64,000 nucleotides of DNA, taken from positions 620,001 through 684,000 of the forward strand of contig CAVXOW010000008.1 of NCBI GenBank assembly GCA_963763485.1. Direction: 5' to 3'. Both the position numbers and the translations under genes were made by a program. Shown here piece by piece: positions 33,183 through 40,256 of this stretch. The notes under the pieces were generated by a model. It was not told where the DNA came from. It saw only the letters and a list, made by a program, of their open reading frames with translations, and did no database searches. The DNA is from CAWCKS01 sp963763485. GTDB taxonomy: Bacteria; Pseudomonadota; Alphaproteobacteria; Rhizobiales; Xanthobacteraceae. The number at the start of each line of letters is the position of its first letter. Positions within the stretch are counted from its first letter, which is position 1.

Positions 33183-33196
33183 TTGAGCTGCGTCAA
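33183..33196 (+). promoter_or_regulatory. FixK box upstream of the unknown protein at 33253
   Basis: TTGAGCTGCGTCAA, centred ~63 bp from the ATG at 33253. Confidence 0.75.
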
Positions 33197-33252
33197 TACC
33201 TCGCAACCAGCCGTGCGCCACATTGCGGCTCATTCAATCAAGGAATGACGCC

Positions 33253-33834
33253 ATGGTCGACATCACCCTGAGTTCTGAGCGAATCCGCACCGCGCCGATC
33301 GAGGTCCGCCGCTGGATCGAAAACGAACTCGCGGAATCACTCGGCATGCGCACGCCGGTGCCGTTGCCTGTCCATCACGAGCGTCTCGTGCCTTGCATGC
33401 GCGACGAGCTGACTCAGATATTCGATGCCATCCGCGGCATGCCGCCGGTGCTCAACGTGCTGCTGGAGCTCGGTCGCGAGACCGGAGCGCCGCTACCCAA
33501 TGGCGCGATCATGTTTCGCCTGCGCGACATCGCCATTCATGCCCATCTGCAGGGCGCTTCTCAAGTCGTGGCCTGCCTGAAAATTCTCAATCAGGTGCTG
33601 CAAGAGCTGCGCAGCGACAGCGACGCTCTATTCTGCGCCGTCGATGAGGAGGAACGTTGCTACGTCGGCGCCGGAACACAGATTGCAATTCGCGAGGTCT
33701 GGCGCGCCTTCGTCGCAGCACACGAGCAGATGATTCCGCTCAACCCGACCACGACGACGGCCGCACCGCCTTATGCGATCCAGACGTCCACGCCGCCGCA
33801 AGACAAGCCGCAAGATCAAACCGACGCGGCTTAA
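33253..33834 (+). CDS. Unknown protein, first gene of a FixK-type operon
   Basis: A 193-residue soluble protein of no family I recognise. The body is helical (EVRRWIENELAESLGM, CMRDELTQIFDAIRGMP, ASQVVACLKILNQVLQELRS) and the last ~40 residues are a Thr/Pro/Gln-rich flexible tail. There is no signal peptide or membrane segment. The ATG at 33253 has AAGGA upstream and is preferred to a start ten codons earlier. It precedes a CBS-domain gene by 18 bases, so the two form an operon under the FixK box. Confidence 0.75.
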   Translation: MVDITLSSERIRTAPIEVRRWIENELAESLGMRTPVPLPVHHERLVPCMRDELTQIFDAIRGMPPVLNVLLELGRETGAPLPNGAIMFRLRDIAIHAHLQGASQVVACLKILNQVLQELRSDSDALFCAVDEEERCYVGAGTQIAIREVWRAFVAAHEQMIPLNPTTTTAAPPYAIQTSTPPQDKPQDQTDAA

Positions 33835-33852
33835 TTCAGGGATGATATCACA

Positions 33853-34326
33853 ATGAACGCTTCCGACATCATGCGACGATCGATCGCAACCGTGAGCCCG
33901 ACGGCGCCGCTGATCGATGCCGCAAGGCTCCTGCTGGAAACCAACCAACGTGCGTTGCCGGTTCTCGACGGCGGCCGACTGGTCGGCATCATCTCCGAAG
34001 GCGATTTCCTGCATCGCGTGGAGCTTGGGATCGAGGCGCCGGCAAAAGGCTGGCTGCAATCGCTGTTCGGCGCGGCTTCGAGCAGCGCCTATCGCGCGCG
34101 TGTCGGCGCGTTGCAGGTTGCGCTGGTGATGACAAAGAATCCGCACTGCATCGAGGAAGAGGCTTCGGTGGACGAAGTGGTCGCAACCATGGACCAGCGC
34201 GGGATCTCGCAGATGCCGGTCACCTGCGGCGGAATCCTGGTCGGCATGATCAGCCGCGCCGAATTGCTCGCAGCCGTCGAGCGATCGTTGAGCGAATCCA
34301 GCGAACAGACGGTGAAACAGGCGTGA
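33853..34326 (+). CDS. CBS-domain protein
   Basis: A 157-residue protein made of two CBS motifs: DIMRRSIATVSPTAPLIDAA with GRLVGIISEGDFLHRVE, and VMTKNPHCIEEEASVDEVV with ILVGMISRAELLAAVE. Stand-alone CBS pairs bind adenine nucleotides and report energy state. An insertion between the two (KGWLQSLFGAASSSAYRARVG) is typical of a BON-less DUF-type subgroup seen in rhizobia. It lies in an operon with the preceding unknown protein. A second CBS protein is at 39798. Confidence 0.88.
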   Translation: MNASDIMRRSIATVSPTAPLIDAARLLLETNQRALPVLDGGRLVGIISEGDFLHRVELGIEAPAKGWLQSLFGAASSSAYRARVGALQVALVMTKNPHCIEEEASVDEVVATMDQRGISQMPVTCGGILVGMISRAELLAAVERSLSESSEQTVKQA

Positions 34327-34435
34327 ATTCTTCGTTGTTCCGGTGACCTCCGTAGAACCCCATAAGGAGTTGATCTGAATTTTCGGTTCCCGCGGTATTC
34401 GGCAAGCTGTCTCCATCGAACTTCAGGAGACGATC

Positions 34436-35116
34436 ATGCTGCATCAGACCCAGATCCCGGCCCGCAAGTCCCCCTTCGCACTCTCGATCAACCCAACCCC
34501 GAAGCCGAACCTCGACAGCCCGCTTGAGATGATGGGCAGCCAGATGCGATTTGGTCGCAACGCCGAAATCTACGGCGAGGCCGAGCCGGCCGAGTATCTC
34601 TACAAGGTCATCAGCGGCGCAGTGCGCACCTACAAGGTGCTGGCCGACGGCCGCCGCCAGATCGGCGCGTTCTATCTGCCCGGTGATATCTTCGGCCTCG
34701 AGGCCGGTGCAGAACACGCCTTCTCGGCCGAAGCGGTTTCCGACAGCAACGTGCTTGTCATCAAGCGCAGCGCGGTGATGGACCTCGCGGCGCGGAACTC
34801 AAGCATTGCTCAGCAGCTCTGGACCGTGACCGGGTGCGAGCTGCAGCGGGCGCAGGAGCATGTGCTGTTGCTGATCAAGAGCGCGCAGGAGCGCGTTGCC
34901 GGCTTCCTGGTCGAGATGGCGAAGCGGGCGCCGGGCGCCGCGAGCACGATCCAGCTTGCGATGTCGCGGCAGGACATTGCCGACTACCTCGGACTGACGA
35001 TCGAAACGATCTCACGGACGCTGACGCAGTTCGAGAAATCGGCCGCGATCGCACTGCCGACCTCGCGGCAGATCGAGATCCGCAACCGCGCCGCACTCGC
35101 CCGGCTCAATTCCTGA
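34436..35116 (+). CDS. fixK: CRP/FNR-family transcriptional activator FixK
   Basis: A 226-residue regulator: an N-terminal cupin-like effector domain (PAEYLYKVISGAVRTYK, FYLPGDIFGLEAG), a long dimerisation helix, and a C-terminal HTH (MSRQDIADYLGLTIETISRTL) with the E-xx-SR residues that read TTGA half-sites. It has one cysteine (C134), so it lacks the N-terminal Cys cluster of oxygen-sensing FNR, as expected for a FixK acting downstream of FixLJ. CAGGAG precedes the ATG. The 109-bp upstream region should contain the FixJ target, but no convincing site was read. Nine candidate FixK boxes are in this window. Confidence 0.92.
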   Translation: MLHQTQIPARKSPFALSINPTPKPNLDSPLEMMGSQMRFGRNAEIYGEAEPAEYLYKVISGAVRTYKVLADGRRQIGAFYLPGDIFGLEAGAEHAFSAEAVSDSNVLVIKRSAVMDLAARNSSIAQQLWTVTGCELQRAQEHVLLLIKSAQERVAGFLVEMAKRAPGAASTIQLAMSRQDIADYLGLTIETISRTLTQFEKSAAIALPTSRQIEIRNRAALARLNS

Positions 35117-35187
35117 ACCGAGCGGCGACTTGCGCGTTGTTCCAGCCTCGACGACGGGATACATGACAGAGGCTTGAAGATGAGGTC

Positions 35188-36723
35188 ATGGCCGCGCCGC
35201 TTGACGATCAGGTTCTGCAGGCGCGCGTCCTCGCCTTTCTAGGCGATCCAAGGACGCATCGCGGCGCGACCGTGCGCCGCATCGATACGCACGCATCAAG
35301 CATCTTTCTTGCCGGCGAGCGGGCGCTGAAGATCAAGCGGGCGATCCGCCTGCCCTACCTCGATTATTCGACACTCTCGCTGCGCAGGACCGCTTGCGAG
35401 GCGGAGCTTGCAATCAACAAGGCCAACGCACCGCAGATTTACCGCCGCGTCGTGGCGATCACGCAGAATGAAAATGGGCGCTTTGAGATCGGGGGCCGGG
35501 GCACACCGGTCGAATGGGCGCTGGAAATGGCGCGGTTCGATGAGACGAAAACCCTCGACAAGATTGCGCGCGAACACCCGATCGATACCGGCCTCGCAGT
35601 CGCGATCGCCGATGCAATTCTGCGTTCGCACAGCGCCGCCGAGCGCTCGCAAGCCCCCTGGCCGGAATCGCTTCCAACGCTGATCGCACGCAATTCGGAG
35701 AAATTCCGTTCGGTCCAAGGACTGGACGCCGCGCAGATCGATCGCCTCGACGCGTTGAGCCTTGAGGCATTCGATCGCGTTCATGACACCTTGACGAAGC
35801 GCCGCGCCGACGGGTTTGTGCGGCGCTGCCATGGCGATCTTCATCTCGCCAATATCGCGTTGATCGACGATCACCCGGTCCTGTTCGACGCGATCGAGTT
35901 CGATCCGGCGATGGCGACCACCGACGTGCTCTACGATCTCGCATTCCCGGTGATGGACCTGCTTCACTTCGAACGGACCGACGCGGCAAATGTCGTGCTG
36001 AACCGTTATCTCTCGGAAGGCGACGACGCCAACCTCGATGGCCTGAGCGCGTTCCCGTTGTTCCAGTCGATTCGGGCCGCGATCCGCGCCAACGTTCTGT
36101 TCACGCAAGCCGAACGCGGCGCCGATCAACAGACTCACGATCGCGCAAGGAAATATTTTGCGCTCGCCAGCGATCTGATCGCGCCGAAGCCGCCACGCCT
36201 GATCGCCATCGGCGGCACCTCGGGAACCGGAAAATCCGTGCTGGCGCGGTCGCTCGCGAGCAGGATTGCGCCTGCGCCCGGTGCCGTGATCCTGCGCTCC
36301 GATGTGATTCGGAAGAAAATGTTTAGCGCCGAGGAAACCGCGCCGCTCGCCGCCGAAGCCTACCAGCCGAAGGTCTCCCGGCAGGTTTATGACGATCTCG
36401 TGACGACAGCGGCGCGTGTCCTCGCGCAAGGCAGTTCGGTGATCGTCGACGCTGCGTTCCTGCGCGAGGACGAACGCGAGGCGATTCGTCGCGCGGCCGG
36501 GACGAGCAAGGCGAGATTCGACGGGCTGTTCCTGCAAGCCGATCTTGCGACGCGGCTGGCGCGCGTCGCTGCACGCAAGAATGATGCCTCCGACGCAAAT
36601 GCCGAGGTCGCCAAGCTGCAGGAGCGCCATGACATCGGCGCGTTAAAGGGCTGGACGACAATCGACGCGTCAGGATCGCCCGGGCAGACCCTGGCCGCAG
36701 CGTTCACCGAGCTTGAGCGTTGA
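35188..36723 (+). CDS. Fusion of aminoglycoside-phosphotransferase-like and P-loop kinase domains
   Basis: A 511-residue two-domain protein. Residues ~30-310 resemble the APH/choline kinase fold with the catalytic loop CHGDLHLANI and metal-binding FDAIEFDP. Residues ~335-505 form a P-loop kinase with Walker A GGTSGTGKS and VDAAFLREDERE. Such fusions are widespread in proteobacteria and their substrate is not established. TGAAGATGAGG precedes the ATG. It lies 71 bp after fixK and 67 bp before phaC on the same strand, so it may belong to a low-oxygen or PHB-related transcript. Confidence 0.88.
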   Translation: MAAPLDDQVLQARVLAFLGDPRTHRGATVRRIDTHASSIFLAGERALKIKRAIRLPYLDYSTLSLRRTACEAELAINKANAPQIYRRVVAITQNENGRFEIGGRGTPVEWALEMARFDETKTLDKIAREHPIDTGLAVAIADAILRSHSAAERSQAPWPESLPTLIARNSEKFRSVQGLDAAQIDRLDALSLEAFDRVHDTLTKRRADGFVRRCHGDLHLANIALIDDHPVLFDAIEFDPAMATTDVLYDLAFPVMDLLHFERTDAANVVLNRYLSEGDDANLDGLSAFPLFQSIRAAIRANVLFTQAERGADQQTHDRARKYFALASDLIAPKPPRLIAIGGTSGTGKSVLARSLASRIAPAPGAVILRSDVIRKKMFSAEETAPLAAEAYQPKVSRQVYDDLVTTAARVLAQGSSVIVDAAFLREDEREAIRRAAGTSKARFDGLFLQADLATRLARVAARKNDASDANAEVAKLQERHDIGALKGWTTIDASGSPGQTLAAAFTELER

Positions 36724-36790
36724 TGCAGCGCAAGGGTTCGAGGGGCGCAAGCTCCTATCAATCGATCCAGAGTGCCGCAGGAGAGTATCC

Positions 36791-38614
36791 ATGGAGCTGA
36801 GCCCAAAAGCCTTTGGTGGCCCCGGCCATCGCGTCGTTGATATCAAGCTCGACGACAGCACGACTGTCGCGGCAAAGCCTGCCCCGGCTCGGATCGATGG
36901 CGATAATTTCGACCGCTCGCTACGCGCCTTGCTTGCGCCGGCGACGGGCGGCCTGTCACCGGCCGCGCTGATGCTCGCGTTTTCGGACTGGGCGCTGCAT
37001 CTCGCGGTCTCGCCGGGCCGCCGCAGCCAACTCGCCGAGGACGCCTGTCGCGACGCCCTTCGCTTTGCCGACTACGCCACCCACTGCCTGACCACGACAA
37101 AGGCGCCGTGGAGCCTGATCACGCCGCAGCCGCAGGATCGGCGGTTCTCGCATCCCGGTTGGGCAACGCCGCCGTTCAACGTTGCAGCCCAAGGCTTCCT
37201 GTTGATGGAACGCTGGTGGCATTCGGCCACCACCGGAGTTCGCGGCGTTGCCCGGCAAAACGAAGCCATCGTCGAATTCACGCTGCGCCAGTTGCTCGAC
37301 ACGCTGTCGCCGGCGAACTTTGCGCTCAGCAATCCCGCGGTGATCGAGCAGACGCTGCAGAGCGGCGGTGAAAATCTTGTCTATGGCCTGCAGAACTGGC
37401 TCAGCGACCTGATGCGCCTCTCGGTCGGACGCGGCATCGATGACGGAGAGAATTTCGTCGTCGGGAAGCAGGTCGCCATCTCGCCGGGCAAGGTCGTCTT
37501 TCGCAATGACCTGATCGAGCTGATCCAATACGCGCAGCACTACGACCCAAGTGCGGCCGGAGCCGATCCTGATCGTGCCGGCCTGGATCATGAAGTATTA
37601 CATCCTCGATCTGACGCCTCGGGAACTCCATGGTGAAATTCCTCACCGACCAGGGTTTCACCGTGTTCATGATCTCCTGGCGCAATCCGACCAGCAAGGA
37701 TCGCAATCTCTCGCTGGAAGATTATCGAACGCTCGGCGTCCACGCCGCCCTCGACACCGTCAACGCGATCATGCCCGACCGCAAGGTGCATGCCACGGGC
37801 TATTGTCTCGGCGGCACCCTGCTTGCGATCGAAGCCGCCGCGTTGTCGCGCGACGGCGACGACAGGCTGAAATCGGTGACGCTGCTCGCAGCGCAGACCG
37901 ATTTCACGGAAGCCGGCGAGCTGTCACTGTTCATCAACGAGAGTCAGGTCGCGTTCCTCGAAGATATGATGTGGGAGCGCGGTGTCCTCGAGACGTCGCA
38001 GATGGCGGGCGCATTCCAGATCCTGCGCTCCAACGACCTGAGTCTGGTCACGCGTCGTGCGCGACTACCTGATGGGCGGCCGTGAGCCGCTGAGCGACAT
38101 GATGTCCTGGAATGCCGACGCCACCCGCATGCCCTACCGCATGCACTCGGAATATCTGCGCCACCTGTTCCTCGACAACGACCTTGCCGAGGGCCATTAT
38201 TTCGTCGGCGGCAAACCCGTCGCGCTATCCGACATTCGTACGCCGATCTTTGCCGTAGGCACCGAGTGGGACCATGTGGCGCCGTGGAAATCCACCCACA
38301 AAATCCACTTCCAGTCGGATGCCGAAGTCACTTATGTGCTGACAACCGGCGGACACAACGCGGGCATCGTCTCTCCTCTTTCCGAAGACGGACGGCACTA
38401 TCACGTACAGTCGAAGCCGGCCGACACGGCCTACATCGGTCCCGACGAATGGCGCAAGACCGCGCGTCGCGTCGACGGCTCGTGGTGGCCGGAATGGTCG
38501 AAGTGGTTGGGCGAGCGCTCGGGTGCGCCGTGCCAACCGCCGAAGATGGGATTGGTGGCCGACGATCCGGCCAGGCTCGACGATGCGCCCGGCAGCTATG
38601 TGCTGCAGCATTAA
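36791..38614 (+). pseudogene. phaC: Poly(3-hydroxybutyrate) synthase, class I, frameshifted as read
   Basis: Polymerises 3-hydroxyacyl-CoA on PHB granules. Three overlapping frames join into one ~606-residue class I synthase if single extra bases are removed at AA 37549-37550 (restores DPVRPEPILIVPAWIMKYYI), GGG 37621-37623 (restores LTPRNSMVKFL) and A 38041 (restores NDLVWSRVVRDYLMG). The catalytic set is present: lipase-box Cys in ATGYCLGGTLL, Asp in GTEWDHVAPW and His in TGGHNAGIV. The ATG at 36791 has CAGGAG upstream. Because nothing else is degraded, assembly error is as likely as a true pseudogene. Confidence 0.88.
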
Positions 38615-38639
38615 AATTCGAGGTGAGGTGAGCTTAATC

Positions 38640-39623
38640 TCACGGCCTTAACACCGCCGCGCCAACCAACTGGCCGGCGCGCAACCGGGCAAGCGCCTCG
38701 TTTGCTTCGGACAGCGGGAACACGGTGGTCTCGGTCTTGATGCCGGCGCGCGGAACGATCTTGAAGAACTCGACGCCGTCGTTACGTGTGAGGTTGGCGA
38801 CCGACAGCAGCTGCCGCTCCTCCCACAGAATCCGGTATGGAAACGACGGTATATCGGTCATGTGAATGCCGGCGCAGACGACGCGCCCGCCCTTGCGTAC
38901 CGCGCGCAGCGCCAGTGGCACCAGCGCGCCGACCGGCGCATAAATGATCGCGGCGTCAAGCGGCACCGGTGGGGTATCCTCGGAGGCGCCAGTCCAGGCA
39001 ACACCCAGCGACCGTGCAAGTCCCTGCGCCGCATCGTCACCGGAGCGCGTAAAGGCGTAGACCGAGCGGCCCTGCCAGCGGGCGACCTGCGCAATGATGT
39101 GCCCGGCGGCACCGAAGCCGTAGATGCCGAGATGTGTAGCGTCGCCCGCCATCACCAGCGAGCGCCAGCCGATCAAGCCGGCGCACAATAGCGGCGCAGT
39201 CGCGACGTCGTCGCCGCCCTCGCCGAGTGGAAAGGCGTAACGAGCGTCGGCGATCAGATGCGTCGCGAAGCCGCCGTTGCGGGTGTAGCCGGTGAACAGC
39301 GGCCGATCGCACAGGTTCTCCCGGCCGCTGCGGCAATACGAACAGATGCCGCAGGTGTGGCCGAGCCACGGCACGCCGACGCGATCACCGAGCCTGAGAT
39401 TTGCGACATCCGGACCCATCGCATCGACCCGCCCGACCACCTCGTGTCCCGGGGTGATCGGGTATTTGATACCGGGCAACTCGCCGTCGACGACATGCAG
39501 ATCGGTGCGGCAGACGCCGCAGGCGCTCACCTTGACGCGAACCTCGCCTGCGCCTGGAATGGGATCAGCCGCCTCCTGAAGCACAAGCGGGGCGCCTGGT
39601 CTGGTCAGCACCATCGCTTTCAT
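38640..39623 (-). CDS. Zinc-dependent alcohol dehydrogenase
   Basis: A 327-residue MDR-family enzyme with the catalytic zinc site (SACGVCRTDLHVVDG and GHEVVGRV), the structural zinc Cys cluster (CGICSYCRSGRENLCD) and the cofactor-binding turn GIYGFGAAGHI. It likely oxidises or reduces short alcohols/aldehydes with NAD(H), useful for disposing of reductant at low oxygen. Convergent with phaC. A FixK box is centred ~70 bp upstream of its start. Confidence 0.92.
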   Translation of the reverse strand: MKAMVLTRPGAPLVLQEAADPIPGAGEVRVKVSACGVCRTDLHVVDGELPGIKYPITPGHEVVGRVDAMGPDVANLRLGDRVGVPWLGHTCGICSYCRSGRENLCDRPLFTGYTRNGGFATHLIADARYAFPLGEGGDDVATAPLLCAGLIGWRSLVMAGDATHLGIYGFGAAGHIIAQVARWQGRSVYAFTRSGDDAAQGLARSLGVAWTGASEDTPPVPLDAAIIYAPVGALVPLALRAVRKGGRVVCAGIHMTDIPSFPYRILWEERQLLSVANLTRNDGVEFFKIVPRAGIKTETTVFPLSEANEALARLRAGQLVGAAVLRP

Positions 39624-39686
39624 AGCGGTTTCATGGCGGTTCCCGCTCCGTTTGGTTCAAGTTGGCGGCATCGGGCCGATTGAGGC

Positions 39687-39700
39687 TTGATCTCGCTCAA
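39687..39700. promoter_or_regulatory. FixK box between alcohol dehydrogenase and CBS-protein genes
   Basis: TTGATCTCGCTCAA lies ~70 bp from the dehydrogenase start on the minus strand and ~104 bp from the GTG proposed for the CBS gene on the plus strand. The shorter distance fits the pattern of the other boxes; either or both genes could be served. Confidence 0.7.
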
Positions 39701-39797
39701 CGACGAAATCCCGTCATGCAACTATGTAGAATTCCGGTTAGCGTCGTTTCGTTGCCTGAAACCCTGGTTCGACACAGCAGCACGCGAAGGTTCCGAA

Positions 39798-40223
39798 GTG
39801 TACAGCTTTCTCGAAGAAACCGTGGCGGAAAACATGACGCGAACCGTGAAGACGGTTGCGCCGGGGACCACGATGCGGGCGCTCCATCAACTGTTCGCCG
39901 AGGACGACTTCAATGGCTACCCCGTGGTCAGCGACGGCAAGCTGCTTGGCGTCGTCAGCAAGTTCGACTTCCTGAACTGCTTCGCTTTCACGCCATCATC
40001 CCTGATCCCGCGCTACAATGACTTTATGGACAAGACCGTCGCCGAGGTGATGACCCGTGAGTTCGTCTCGGCCAGCCCGGACACCAAGCTGCAACGGGTC
40101 TTGCAGCTCATGGTCAATCATCGCGTCAGAAGCATGCCGGTCGTTGACAATGATGGTCATCTGAAAGGCATCATTGCGCGCGAGGATGTGATGCGGGCGC
40201 TGGATCGCTGTGCGGCATCGTAG
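39798..40223 (+). CDS. CBS-domain protein
   Basis: A 141-residue protein with two CBS motifs (VAENMTRTVKTVAPGTTMRA with LLGVVSKFDFLN; VAEVMTREFVSASPDTKLQ with HLKGIIAREDVMRAL). The GTG at 39798 is preceded by AAGG; the longer open frame upstream encodes sequence unlike a CBS protein and runs through the FixK box, so it is rejected. Probably an adenylate sensor like the protein at 33853. Confidence 0.85.
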   Translation: MYSFLEETVAENMTRTVKTVAPGTTMRALHQLFAEDDFNGYPVVSDGKLLGVVSKFDFLNCFAFTPSSLIPRYNDFMDKTVAEVMTREFVSASPDTKLQRVLQLMVNHRVRSMPVVDNDGHLKGIIAREDVMRALDRCAAS

Positions 40224-40256
40224 CTGGACCGAGCTGTTGGCCGACGGATAATTCAC

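Noticed and set aside
34350..34360. CCGTAGAACCC upstream of fixK as a FixJ-binding site
   Set aside because: Only a partial resemblance to published rhizobial FixJ sites; not distinctive enough to call.
35296..36630. 444-residue minus-strand frame opposite the phosphotransferase fusion
   Set aside because: Antisense shadow; the plus-strand frame holds Walker A and APH catalytic motifs.
37549..38041. Programmed ribosomal frameshifting in phaC
   Set aside because: Three separate +1 events with no slippery heptamer or consistent downstream structure, in a gene family that is normally a single frame; insertion error or mutation is simpler.
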